Shown here piece by piece: positions 1 to 8,004 of a stretch of DNA of 64,000 bases. Position 1 is the first letter of the stretch, and each line of letters begins with the position of its first letter. The position numbers and the translations under genes were made by a program. Under the pieces are notes generated by a model. It was given only the letters and a program-made list of their open reading frames with translations. It ran no database searches and was not told the origin of the DNA. Source of the DNA: Novilysobacter_A longmucuonensis (GTDB taxonomy: Bacteria > Pseudomonadota > Gammaproteobacteria > Xanthomonadales > Xanthomonadaceae); assembly GCF_046600735.1 (NCBI RefSeq), contig NZ_JBJMAW010000003.1, forward strand, positions 186,001-250,000. The letters run 5' to 3'.

Positions 1-2
1 GT

Positions 3-302
3 TTCATCATCGGGCTGTGGGCCGACGACTTCCAGAAGCTGCAGATCATCCCGTTGATGATCGTGACCCCGTTGACCTTCCTCGGCGGCGCGTTCTACTC
101 GATCAGCATGCTGCCGCCGGTGTGGCAGACGATCACCCTGTTCAACCCGGTGGTGTACCTGATCAGCGGATTCCGCTGGAGCTTCTACGGCGTGTCCGAT
201 GTCGACGTCGTAGTCAGCGCGGGCATGATCGTGGGCTTCCTGGCGCTGTGCCTGGTGGCGGTGTGGTGGGTGTTCAAGACCGGCTACAAGCTCAAGCCGT
301 AG
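3..302 (+). CDS. ABC-2 type transporter permease, C-terminal part (5' end outside window)
   Basis: The reading frame is open from the first bases of the window and ends at TAG 300-302, so only the last ~99 residues are present. They contain the motif TPLTFLGGAFYS followed by a periplasmic loop (MLPPVWQ, FNPVVYLISGFRW) and a final membrane helix ending in a short basic tail (KTGYKLKP). This pattern is typical of the C-terminus of YadH/NodJ-like ABC-2 permeases, the membrane subunit of exporters for lipids, polysaccharides or drugs. The ATPase partner would be expected upstream, outside the window. The substrate cannot be told. Confidence 0.8.
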   Translation, partial: FIIGLWADDFQKLQIIPLMIVTPLTFLGGAFYSISMLPPVWQTITLFNPVVYLISGFRWSFYGVSDVDVVVSAGMIVGFLALCLVAVWWVFKTGYKLKP

Positions 303-410
303 CTGCGCGCGCGCTGGCGCCGGGACCCACCATGCTCATTGCCGTGAACATTGACGCCGAGGCGACGGCGCAGCCGGCAAGGTGCGCGGAGCCGCCAGAG
401 ATCGCCATCG

Positions 411-605
411 ATGATCACACCCAATCCCACGCCGGGCGTACCGGACGGGCAGCCGCAAACGCCGCAGCCAACGCCGGCCCCGCCAGAAGTGCCCCAGCCC
501 GCGCCGCCGAGTCCCGAAGTGCCGGCCCCCGACGAACCCGCGCCGGTCCAGCCGCCGGCGCATGATCCGCAACCCCCGGCACCGGTGGGAACGCCGGGCC
601 CATGA
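411..605 (+). CDS. small proline-rich protein
   Basis: This is a short frame of 64 residues starting at ATG 411. More than a third of the residues are proline, in repeats of the type PxPxxP and PEVP (QPTPAPPEVPQPAPP). An upstream in-frame ATG at 351 would add 20 arginine-rich residues, but these look like out-of-frame DNA. It has no signal peptide or membrane segment. It sits alone between the ABC permease and the ZIP transporter. The biased composition could also arise by chance in GC-rich DNA, so its reality is uncertain and no function is proposed. Confidence 0.4.
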   Translation: MITPNPTPGVPDGQPQTPQPTPAPPEVPQPAPPSPEVPAPDEPAPVQPPAHDPQPPAPVGTPGP

Positions 606-705
606 CGCGCGCGGCCGGCGTGTGGCGGCCAGCATGCGATGCGCCACGGCGTCTGCACAGCATCGCTGAGGCGCGGCGCGGGTGCCGGGGCTGGGCGCAG
701 GCGGC

Positions 706-1476
706 ATGACGCCGGTGCTGGCGGCGCTGCTGGGCGGCTCGGCCGCGGCGGCCGCGACCGCGCTCGGTGCCGTGCCGGCGTGGTTCATGCGCGGCATCGA
801 ACAGCGCACCCAGGATGCACTGCTCGGATTCGGTGCCGGTGTGATGCTGGCCGCCAGCGCGTTCTCGCTGGTGCTGCCGGGCATCGCGGCCGCCCAGGCA
901 CAGGGCGCGGGACGCTGGGGCGCGGGCCTGCTGATCGGCATGGCGATCATGTCCGGTGCGGCGCTGGTGATGGTGCTGGAGCGCGCCATACCGCACGAGC
1001 ACTTCATCAAGGGGCCGGAAGGCCGGTCGCCCCATCGGCTCAAACGCACCTGGCTGTTCGTGTTCGCGATCTGCCTGCACAACCTGCCCGAAGGGCTGGC
1101 GATCGGGGTCGGCTACGCCAATGATTTCGCGCGCGGCACCGCGCTGGCCACCGGCATCGCGATCCAGGACGTGCCCGAAGGCCTGGTGGTGGCGATGGCG
1201 CTGATCGCCGCCGGTTACAGCCGCGCGCGCGCGGTGCTGGTGGGGATGGCCTCGGGCCTGATCGAGCCGGTCGGGGCGGTGGCTGGTGCCAGCCTGGTCG
1301 TGCTGCTGCCGCTGCTGCTGCCGATCGGGCTGGGCTTCGCGGCCGGCGCGATGCTGTTCGTGGTCAGCCACGAGATCATCCCGGAGTCGCACCGCCAGGG
1401 CCACGAGAACTTCGCGACCGGCGGGCTGATACTGGGCTTCGTGCTGATGATGCTGCTGGATACTGCGTTGGGATGA
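706..1476 (+). CDS. ZIP family divalent metal transporter
   Basis: This is a polytopic inner-membrane protein of about 256 residues that should carry Zn2+ or other divalent metals into the cytoplasm. The ZIP signature is visible: HNLPEGLAIGVG in the fourth helix and QDVPEGLVVA in the fifth, which together form the metal site (the fifth-helix motif is more often QNIPEG). A late HEIIPESH motif is also typical. The ATG at 706 follows a purine-rich stretch; a GTG at 682 in the same frame is the alternative and would add eight residues. The gene is monocistronic. No Zur-like operator was recognised upstream. Confidence 0.9.
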   Translation: MTPVLAALLGGSAAAAATALGAVPAWFMRGIEQRTQDALLGFGAGVMLAASAFSLVLPGIAAAQAQGAGRWGAGLLIGMAIMSGAALVMVLERAIPHEHFIKGPEGRSPHRLKRTWLFVFAICLHNLPEGLAIGVGYANDFARGTALATGIAIQDVPEGLVVAMALIAAGYSRARAVLVGMASGLIEPVGAVAGASLVVLLPLLLPIGLGFAAGAMLFVVSHEIIPESHRQGHENFATGGLILGFVLMMLLDTALG

Positions 1477-1822
1477 GCGCGCCGGCGGGTGTGGTCATGT
1501 ATCTCCTGGTGGGATTGACCGAAGAGGTCGGCGCGCGTGGGTCGCGCTGGTGCGACCCGGTGCGGCCCGGTGCGGGGCATCCGATGCGGCATCGGTTCTG
1601 CGGCCGATCGCAGACGTCGAGCGGGATCCGGTGATGGCCCGGCTCGACCGCTTCGGCCATCCCGGAGAGCCGGTTACCCCGCCGCGAAGCTCCGGTGTTC
1701 CGCGCTCGCGCGCGCCCCGCGCTGCATGCGCGGTACGCGTCGGCGTTGCGGCTGCACCTCGCGCGCCATTCACGCGCCGCCCGCCTAGACTCGTCAGCCT
1801 TGGGTGCGGTGCGGGATTGGCA
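1477..1822 (+). other. intergenic region with -10-like TAGACT and a possible gene remnant
   Basis: No intact gene is seen in these 346 bases. Around 1606-1670 on the plus strand the translation reads IADVERDPVMARLDRFGHPG before degenerating. This faintly resembles the ADWTxxDPxI...RFGxxGVP segment of the C-terminal thioredoxin-like domain of DsbD, so it may be a decayed fragment. At 1787-1792 is TAGACT, a plausible sigma70 -10 element about 30 bases before the GTG of the following dehydrogenase. Both readings are inference. Confidence 0.25.
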
Positions 1823-2611
1823 GTGCGTCTGAAGAACAAGGTAGTGCTGGTCACCGGCAGCGGCCAGGGTATCGGCCGTGGCATCGCGGTGCGCTTCGCC
1901 CGGGAAGGCGCGCGCGTGATCGTCGAGGATCTGCACGACGACGCCGATTCGCGGCAGACCCTGGCGATGGTGCGCGAGGCCGGCGGCGAGGGCTGCGTAC
2001 TGGCCGGCGACATCGGCAACGTCGAGGCGGTGCGGCAGATGGTCGCCGAAGGCGTGCGGCTGATGGGCCGCATCGACATCCTGGTCAACAACGCCGGCGT
2101 GGAGCGCTACGCGGCGTTCTGCGACGTGACCGAAGCCGAGTATGACTTGGTGCTCGATGTGAACCTCAAGGGCGCGTTTTTTGCCGCGCAGGCGTTCGTG
2201 CGGCACCTGCGCGACACCCACCGGGGCGGGCGCATCATCAACATCAGTTCGGTGCACGAGCAACTGCCGTTTCCGAATTTTGCCAGCTACGCCGCCAGCA
2301 AAGGCGGGCTGAAGATGCTGATGCGCAACCTCGCCGTCGAGCTGGCGCCGCTGGGCATCACCGTCAACAACATCGCACCCGGTGCGATCCGCACGCCGAT
2401 CAACGCGCCGGTGCTCGACGATCCGGCGCTGCTGGCGCCGCTGCTGGCCAACATCCCGCTCAAGCGCCTGGGCACGCCGCAGGACGTGGCCGGCGCGGCG
2501 GTGTTCCTGGCCTCCAGCGATGCCGACTACATCACCGGCAGCACCGTCTACGTCGACGGCGGCCTGCTGTGGGACTACACCGAGCAGCGGCTGCGCACCG
2601 ATGAGGGATGA
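1823..2611 (+). CDS. short-chain dehydrogenase/reductase (glucose 1-dehydrogenase-like)
   Basis: This is a classical SDR of 262 residues with all family marks: the cofactor motif TGSGQGIG near residue 12, NNAG near residue 90, the catalytic serine in NISSV, the YAASKGG catalytic Tyr/Lys pair, and the C-terminal YVDGG. Translation probably starts at GTG 1823, because the upstream part of the open frame is unlike any SDR N-terminus and RLKNKVVLVTG fits exactly. The gene overlaps the trehalase start by 11 bases, implying translational coupling and a shared role in sugar metabolism, perhaps oxidation of glucose released from trehalose. The exact substrate is not determined by sequence. Confidence 0.88.
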   Translation: MRLKNKVVLVTGSGQGIGRGIAVRFAREGARVIVEDLHDDADSRQTLAMVREAGGEGCVLAGDIGNVEAVRQMVAEGVRLMGRIDILVNNAGVERYAAFCDVTEAEYDLVLDVNLKGAFFAAQAFVRHLRDTHRGGRIINISSVHEQLPFPNFASYAASKGGLKMLMRNLAVELAPLGITVNNIAPGAIRTPINAPVLDDPALLAPLLANIPLKRLGTPQDVAGAAVFLASSDADYITGSTVYVDGGLLWDYTEQRLRTDEG

Positions 2612-4223
2612 GCACGACGACGCCGAGGAAAACGCGGCCAAGGTGGCCAGCGTCGCCCCGGCCGATACGCTGACCCCGGCCGATCGTTACCAGGAGCTGT
2701 TCGTCGCGGTGCAGACCCAGCGCGTGTTCGCCGACAGCAAGACCTTCGTCGACTGCGCGCCCAGGGGCGATCCCGAACACATTCTGGATGCTTACCGCGC
2801 GCAGAAGTCCGCGCCGGAGTTCGACCTGAGCCGCTTCGTGCACGCGCACTTCACCTCCGAGCACCCGCCCGCGAGCGGTTACGTATCCGATCCGGAGCGC
2901 CCGCTGGTCGAGCACATCGACCGTCTCTGGGACGCGCTGACCCGGCAGCCGCGCGAGCATCCCACGCGCTCCTCGCTGCTGCCGCTGCCCGATCCCTACC
3001 TGGTGCCGGGCGGGCGCTTCGGCGAGATGTACTACTGGGACTCCTACTTCACCATGCTCGGTCTGGCCGAGAGCGGGCGGCCGCAGCTGCTGCGCGCGAT
3101 GGCCGACAACTTCGCGTACCTGATCGACACCTACGGCCACGTGCCCAACGGCAACCGCAGTTACTACCTGAGCCGCTCGCAGCCGCCGGTGTTCGCGCTG
3201 ATGACCGAGCTGTTCGAGCAGCACGGCATCTGCCGTGCGGTGAAGTACCTGCCGCGGCTGCGCAAGGAGTATGCGTACTGGATGGACGGCAGCGACGACC
3301 TGCGCCGCGGCGATGCGCACCGCCAGTGCGTGCGCATGGACGACGGCGCGCTGCTCAACCGCTACTGGGACGACCGCGACAGCCCGCGTGAGGAGTCCTA
3401 CCTCGAAGACGTGACCACCGCGCACGCCTGCAAACGCCCGGCGCACGAGGTCTATCGCGAACTGCGCGCGGGCGCAGCGTCGGGCTGGGATTTCAGCTCG
3501 CGCTGGTGCGGCGACGACGGCGTGCTGACCAGCATCCGCACCACGCTGATCCTGCCGGTCGATCTCAACGCGTTCCTGCACAAACTGGAGGCGCAGATCG
3601 CGCAGCTGGCCGCCGCGTGCGGCGACGAAGTCGGCGCGGCCGAGTTCCGCCAGCGCGCGAACGCGCGTGCGCAGGCGATCGACCGCTGGCTGTGGCACGA
3701 GGACATCGGCGCTTATCTGGACTACGACTGGGCAAGCGGCGCGCCACGCGAGCGCCTGTGCGCGGCGACCGCGACGCCGCTGTTCGTCGGCCTGGCGAGC
3801 CAGCGCCAGGCGCAGCGCGTGGCGGCGACATTGCGCGCGCAGCTGCTCGAGGACGGCGGCCTGGCCACCACGCGCAACTTCAGCGGCGAACAGTGGGACC
3901 AGCCCAACGGCTGGGCGCCGCTGCAATGGCTGGCGATCCGGGGCCTGGCCGACTACGGCGAGACCGGGTTGTCGGGCGAAATCGCGCGGCGCTGGCTGCG
4001 CACCGTCGGCAGCGTCTACGAGAGCGAAAGCAAGCTCGTCGAAAAATACGTGGTGCGTACGGCACCGGACGGCGCGCATGGCGGCGGCGGCGGCGAGTAC
4101 CCGCTGCAGGACGGGTTCGGCTGGACCAACGGCGTGACCCGCAAGTTGTTGCACGACGATCCGGCGAATCCGGCGCGGCGGACACGTGCGGGTGGTTCTG
4201 GACGCCGACCCGCCCGGCAATGA
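2601..4223 (+). CDS. treF: cytoplasmic trehalase (GH37)
   Basis: Alpha,alpha-trehalase of 540 residues that hydrolyses trehalose to two glucoses. Both family signatures are present: PGGRFGEMYYWDSY near residue 136 and QWDQPNGWAP near residue 432, followed by the glycine-rich GGGGGEYPLQDGFGWTNGV near the end. There is no signal peptide and the N-terminus is acidic and charged (MRDEHDDAEEN), so the enzyme should be cytoplasmic like TreF rather than periplasmic TreA. The ATG lies within the last codons of the SDR gene. The final ~15 residues (basic, RRTRAGG...) are outside the usual family end. Degrading trehalose links the pair to osmoprotectant turnover. Confidence 0.93.
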   Translation: MRDEHDDAEENAAKVASVAPADTLTPADRYQELFVAVQTQRVFADSKTFVDCAPRGDPEHILDAYRAQKSAPEFDLSRFVHAHFTSEHPPASGYVSDPERPLVEHIDRLWDALTRQPREHPTRSSLLPLPDPYLVPGGRFGEMYYWDSYFTMLGLAESGRPQLLRAMADNFAYLIDTYGHVPNGNRSYYLSRSQPPVFALMTELFEQHGICRAVKYLPRLRKEYAYWMDGSDDLRRGDAHRQCVRMDDGALLNRYWDDRDSPREESYLEDVTTAHACKRPAHEVYRELRAGAASGWDFSSRWCGDDGVLTSIRTTLILPVDLNAFLHKLEAQIAQLAAACGDEVGAAEFRQRANARAQAIDRWLWHEDIGAYLDYDWASGAPRERLCAATATPLFVGLASQRQAQRVAATLRAQLLEDGGLATTRNFSGEQWDQPNGWAPLQWLAIRGLADYGETGLSGEIARRWLRTVGSVYESESKLVEKYVVRTAPDGAHGGGGGEYPLQDGFGWTNGVTRKLLHDDPANPARRTRAGGSGRRPARQ

Positions 4224-4289
4224 CTGTCCTGGCGGCGGAGCGCGCGGCGTGCTGCGGGTCTGTTGTTCGCCTCACCTGGGTAGCAGGAG

Positions 4290-4355
4290 TTCGCGGCTGA
4301 AGCCGCTCCTACAGGGGATGCGCAGCGGGTCGTGGGAGCGGCTTCAGCCGCGAAC
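4290..4355. repeat. family A palindromic repeat pair
   Basis: Two arms of the family A repeat face each other: TTCGCGGCTGAAGCCGCTCC (4290-) and its complement GGAGCGGCTTCAGCCGCGAA (ending about 4354), separated by about 20 bases. Each arm is itself a small hairpin (GCGGCTTCAGCCGC). The second arm begins GTGGGAGC rather than GTAGGAGC. The same unit occurs at five more intergenic places in this window. Confidence 0.9.
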
Positions 4356-4433
4356 CTCAACCAGCGCCGCTCCACTATTGCCGGGGTGGATTGCCGACGT
4401 GGATTGCCGGCGTGCGCGCAGAAGCGGACCGGT

Positions 4434-4697
4434 TTACACGGCTCCGTCGTCCGGCTCGGTCGCATCGAGGAAGTACGGCTCGACCACGCCCTGGAACTTC
4501 ATCGTCATCGCGTTGCCGCGGCGGTCCAGCGACTTGCCGACCGGCAGGCGGACCCAGCCCTCGCTGACGCAGTACTCCTCGACATTGGTCTTCTCCTCGC
4601 CGTTGAAGCGGATGCCGACTCCGCGCTCGAGCATGGCGGCGTCGTGGTACGGGCTGCGGGGATTGGAGGCGAGGCGATCGGGTGGAGCGTCGGTCAT
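4434..4697 (-). CDS. DUF3297 family protein
   Basis: This is a small soluble protein of 87 residues beginning MTDAPPDRLASNPRSPYHD. The block MLERGVGIRFNGEEKTNVEE followed by YCVSEGWVRLPVGKSLDRRG is characteristic of DUF3297, whose function is unknown. I chose ATG 4697 because the 11 residues of the longer frame are not conserved in type. It is likely a single-gene transcript. The trehalase gene runs towards it and the family A repeat lies between them, acting as a convergent spacer. Confidence 0.85.
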   Translation of the reverse strand: MTDAPPDRLASNPRSPYHDAAMLERGVGIRFNGEEKTNVEEYCVSEGWVRLPVGKSLDRRGNAMTMKFQGVVEPYFLDATEPDDGAV

Positions 4698-4886
4698 TGG
4701 ATCAGGTCCGGTGGGTGGCGCGCGGGCCACGGTGGCGACAGGATAAGCGCGTCAGCGCAGCGGTGGCGTGCCCGCCGCCGCCCACCCTGGCCTGATGACC
4801 GCAACCACCGCGTGTCCCCAGGGGCGGCTTGGGCGCACACTTGCACATGACCGCGACCCGGCCGACCCGAGCAGAGCGCCATAGCC

Positions 4887-5459
4887 ATGACCACCCCGGA
4901 CACCGAGTTCGACCCGGACGACAACTTCGCCAACGCCGGCGAGCCCGGTGCCGACTTCGACAGCGACGAGGCCACCACCGAAGCGCTGGTCTGGCAGTTG
5001 TTGCTGCTGATCAACCCCGGCGACGAGGACACCGCGCTGCAGCAGTTCGCGGCCTATCGCGAGCGCATCGGCGCGGACCTGGGTGGCGCTTTCGACGAGG
5101 TCGAGCCGATCGAACCGCTCAGGGAGGTGATCGACTGGAAGTCCGGCTTCTACGTCGAGGAAGGCGACACCGCCTCGCTGATCGACAGCGTCAACGAGCT
5201 GGCCGCGCGTTGGAACCTGCGGATCGAGTGGGGCGTGGAAGACCCGACTGACGAGGCGTTCCTCGCCGCTACCGACGTGCCCGCGTTGATGGCGACCGCC
5301 TACGATCGCCTGCGTGAATACGACTACAGCCTGTGGACCTGGCACACCGGTGAGGCCGCGCATGCCGGCTGGATCACGCGCCGGCAGGACGGGGAGGCGA
5401 TACAGGCGGTGGCCGCGGCGCTGGGGTTTGAGTTGCGCCCGGGCAACGAGGCGTTCTAG
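4887..5459 (+). CDS. DUF6630-like acidic protein
   Basis: This soluble protein of 190 residues is markedly acidic, especially in the first 50 residues (DTEFDPDDNF). After that comes an alpha/beta region containing the aromatic segments VIDWKSGFYVEEGD and YDYSLWTWHTGEAAHAGWIT. The overall pattern resembles DUF6630, a family of unknown role. The assignment is from memory of the family pattern and is not firm. There is no signal peptide. It is flanked by family A repeats downstream and divergent from the DUF3297 gene. Confidence 0.75.
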   Translation: MTTPDTEFDPDDNFANAGEPGADFDSDEATTEALVWQLLLLINPGDEDTALQQFAAYRERIGADLGGAFDEVEPIEPLREVIDWKSGFYVEEGDTASLIDSVNELAARWNLRIEWGVEDPTDEAFLAATDVPALMATAYDRLREYDYSLWTWHTGEAAHAGWITRRQDGEAIQAVAAALGFELRPGNEAF

Positions 5460-5473
5460 GCAAGCGTGCGCGC

Positions 5474-5556
5474 TGTAGGAGCGGCTTCAGCCGCGATCGC
5501 CCTTCCCAGTGGTCCTTCCCCGGCGACGCGGATCGCGGCTGAAGCCGCTCCTACAG
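5474..5556. repeat. family A palindromic repeat pair
   Basis: The left arm is TGTAGGAGCGGCTTCAGCCG (5474-) and the right arm is its complement CGGCTGAAGCCGCTCCTACA, ending about 5555. They are separated by about 40 bases of unrelated sequence. The pair lies between two convergent genes. Confidence 0.9.
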
Positions 5557-5575
5557 GGGCGTTCACCAGTGGCGT

Positions 5576-5872
5576 TTAAAGCGCGACCTGCTGGTGCTGG
5601 GCCGGCGCACCGACCGTGCAGGCAGGCAGGCAGGCGGCGTCGTCCGGCAGCGCCTCGTTCCATGCGGCATACACGTATTCGGACGCTTCCAGCCAGCTCA
5701 GCCCGTTGCCCTCGTGGTGGCGGCGCCAGCACTCGCCCAGCTCCGGTTCGATCTCGTTCCAGCCGCGGAAACCGAAGAAACAACGCGCCTCAATGCCGTA
5801 GCGGGTGGTGAGAATGCGCTGTTCCTCGGTGAATGCTGCGCTGGGGAACAGGCTGGAGGCATCGGCTGACAT
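5576..5872 (-). CDS. hypothetical protein, paralogue of the gene at 17974-18231
   Basis: This is a protein of 98 residues with no recognised domain, no signal peptide and no membrane segment. Its core (EEQRILTTRYGIEAR, then NEIEPELGECW and VYAAWNEALP) matches a second gene at 17974-18231 (RRDEEALALTYGVEAR, SEVEPELASGW, VEAAWSCALP). The shared frame is YG[IV]EAR...W.E[IV]EPEL..[CG]W...AAW..ALP, so the two form a small paralogous family. The start ATG 5872 is preceded by AGGAAC. The last ~15 residues (CTVGAPAQHQQVAL) extend beyond the shared core. Function is unknown. Confidence 0.72.
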   Translation of the reverse strand: MSADASSLFPSAAFTEEQRILTTRYGIEARCFFGFRGWNEIEPELGECWRRHHEGNGLSWLEASEYVYAAWNEALPDDAACLPACTVGAPAQHQQVAL

Positions 5873-5956
5873 GAGGCGGTTCCTGCGGAGGATGGCCGCA
5901 GCTTAGGTCGGCGCTGGTCAAGGACACGTATAGGAGACGCAGCTGCGACAGCGGAA

Positions 5957-6253
5957 TCAGTTCACCGCGTCATCGCGTACGCCGCGGCCCTGCGCCTTGG
6001 CCCGCGCGATCACCGCCCGCAGGCGTGCGCGATCATGGTGCCGCGATACCGGCACGGCCCCCAGCTCGATCGCGTGGTCGCGCATGGCCGCGGTCACGTC
6101 GTAGTGCGCGCCGCTGGTCCTGTTCTGGAACACGTGCCGCGGCAGCCCGAGCTGCGCGGCGAACGCGTGCAGCTCGGCCAGCTTATCGGCCATCAGATGG
6201 CCCCAGCGCTCGCCACGCCAGGGCCAGACGGCATCATCGACATACACGGTCAT
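5957..6253 (-). CDS. DUF4031 domain protein
   Basis: This soluble protein of 98 residues matches the DUF4031 pattern: MTVYVDDAVWPWRGERW at the start, then HLMADKLAELHAFAAQLGLP and FQNRTSGAHYDVT, ending in an Arg/Ala-rich helix. DUF4031 proteins are small, found across proteobacteria and actinobacteria, and have no established function. The start ATG is the first residue of the conserved motif. It runs in the same direction as the two envelope genes upstream (6318-7798), about 65 bases away, and could be co-transcribed with them. Confidence 0.85.
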   Translation of the reverse strand: MTVYVDDAVWPWRGERWGHLMADKLAELHAFAAQLGLPRHVFQNRTSGAHYDVTAAMRDHAIELGAVPVSRHHDRARLRAVIARAKAQGRGVRDDAVN

Positions 6254-6317
6254 GCGGCTCCGGTGCGTGCGTGTGCAGCGCTTACGGTACTGCAGGCCGG
6301 GCGGTGGCGTGTGCGAC

Positions 6318-7067
6318 TCAGCCCTCGTCCAGGCGGTACGTCGCCTCGATCGCCCGCAGGTAGGTGAGGCCGTGGCGCACCGCCCAGTCGGGATTGTCGA
6401 AGTACACGCGCTCGCAGGTCGAGACGTTGTCGATCGCCTCGCCCATCGCGCCGATCAGTCGCCGGTGCTTGTGTTGGTTGATGCGCTCGAGACGCTCGCG
6501 CGAGCGCAGGTTGCCGACGCGCGAGAACTGCCAGACCGGATCCGGTGCGCGGTGCTGCGGCGCAGCGCTGTCGCCAGTGGACTGGAGGGCGTCGATGTAC
6601 TCGATGGTGCGGCCATGCACCGTTCGCAGCCGTTCCAGCCGCATGCGGATCAGGTTGATGCGGCTGTAGGAGGCGCGGAAGCAGGCATTGCACCCGGGCC
6701 GGCTGGGATCGGCGCAGCTGGAGGGCACCATCGGCGCGGCGTCGCCGCTGCCCGTGGTCAGGCCGGCATCCAGCGCGGCGTCCAGGTCCGACAGCGCGGC
6801 ATTGGCCGCCAGCCACTCCTGCCATGCCGGGAAGGCTGGCTCGGCCGGGTCGAACGGGCGGTCGCTGGCCGAGGCGATGTGGCGCAGCTCGGCCAGCACG
6901 CGCTCGAACCCGCTTGCGCGCCCGCTCGCCTCCACCGGCGTGGCGCCGACAGGGCTTTCCGCGGCTTCCCAGGTGCCGTCGGCCAGCGCGAACGATGACG
7001 CGCCGAGCAGCAGGCCCGCCAGTGCCAGCCGCCACAGGAACCGGGCCCGGGCAATCCGGCCGCTCAC
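6318..7067 (-). CDS. hypothetical exported protein, second gene of an envelope operon
   Basis: This is a protein of 249 residues. Translation most likely starts at GTG 7067, which overlaps the stop of the upstream gene in the arrangement GTGA. A basic N-terminus (GRIARARFLWR) is followed by a hydrophobic stretch ending SFALADGTW, a typical signal peptide. The mature part has a paired-cysteine motif CADPSRPGCNACFRASYSR, then an Arg-rich helical region with another cysteine in VSTCERVYFDNPDW. Four cysteines in a periplasmic protein suggest disulphides or a metal site. No known family was recognised; it appears to act with its overlapping partner. Confidence 0.75.
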   Translation of the reverse strand: MSGRIARARFLWRLALAGLLLGASSFALADGTWEAAESPVGATPVEASGRASGFERVLAELRHIASASDRPFDPAEPAFPAWQEWLAANAALSDLDAALDAGLTTGSGDAAPMVPSSCADPSRPGCNACFRASYSRINLIRMRLERLRTVHGRTIEYIDALQSTGDSAAPQHRAPDPVWQFSRVGNLRSRERLERINQHKHRRLIGAMGEAIDNVSTCERVYFDNPDWAVRHGLTYLRAIEATYRLDEG

Positions 7068-7798
7068 GCGCGTGCCCCGCGGCGCCTGGTCGCACTCCCG
7101 CCCAGATGGGCGGCGCGCGCCCACGCCAGGCCGATCAGGGCCAGCAGCACCAGCGCGATCGCAAGCGCGATGGCGGTCGGGGGAACGGCCCAGCGGCTGC
7201 CATGCAGGCGATCGTATTGCTCCAGGCTCAGGAACGGCGGCGGCGGCGCGGCGGCGTGCACCTCCAGCTCCGGACCGACCCACACCGCCAGCCGGTACCC
7301 ACGCATCCCGCCGTCGCTGCTGAGCTGGGCGACCGCAGGGCCTTCGGTGCGGAAGCGGGTGTCGATGGTGCCGTCCGCGTCACTGCTCAGGGTGCGGTCC
7401 CAATCCGCGGAGAGCGCATTCTTGAGCCGCAGCGTCATGCGCGCACGCGGATCGGAGGATTCCAGCACGATCGCGGCCGCGGTGTTGATCGTCAGCTCCG
7501 GAATCACGAACGCGATGCCGTCCTGGTCGACCAGACCGCGGTAGAACGCCGTCCTGCCCTGATCCAGGAGGTCGGGCTGCTCGGCCAGCGCGACCGTGAT
7601 CGTGGGGATCTCACCCATGGACGGCAGGACGGCGTCTTGCGGCTGCGCCGCCGGGGCAGCCGCGGTGCCGAGCAGCAGGCACAGTATTGTCAGCGCCCTT
7701 GCGAACGGCCTCGGGCCACGCGGCGGCGCAGCGGGCGACCCCCTGCGCCGCGCGTGCTGGGTTGCTGACGGACCGTCCACCGCAAATCGCCACTTCAT
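7064..7798 (-). CDS. hypothetical membrane-anchored protein, first gene of an envelope operon
   Basis: This 244-residue protein starts at ATG 7798. It has a long Arg-rich leader and then a hydrophobic segment (LTILCLLLGTAAAPAAQ) that looks like a signal peptide. A periplasmic domain of about 130 residues follows (PTITVALAEQPDLLDQGRT, then RARMTLRLKNALSADW). Near the C-terminus is one clear membrane helix (ALAIALVLLALIGLAW) and a basic cytoplasmic tail. The layout fits a bitopic protein with its sensing or binding domain outside. No family was recognised. It is translationally coupled to the downstream gene through GTGA. Confidence 0.72.
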   Translation of the reverse strand: MKWRFAVDGPSATQHARRRGSPAAPPRGPRPFARALTILCLLLGTAAAPAAQPQDAVLPSMGEIPTITVALAEQPDLLDQGRTAFYRGLVDQDGIAFVIPELTINTAAAIVLESSDPRARMTLRLKNALSADWDRTLSSDADGTIDTRFRTEGPAVAQLSSDGGMRGYRLAVWVGPELEVHAAAPPPPFLSLEQYDRLHGSRWAVPPTAIALAIALVLLALIGLAWARAAHLGGSATRRRGARA

Positions 7799-8004
7799 CG
7801 GATGACCTTTGGACTTAGGGGTGCTGGGCTGGGGAGCGCCGTGCATCCTCACGCGGGACTCACGACCATGACCAACGGTGATGACGGCGTGAGGCGGCCA
7901 CCGCCGGGCGAACGGTCGTCGGCCGCCGGTTCCGTTCAAGTTATCCGGCGCCGCGCCGACATCGAGCAGGAGGCACGGCGCTGCGTGCAGCCGGAGGATC
8001 GGGC

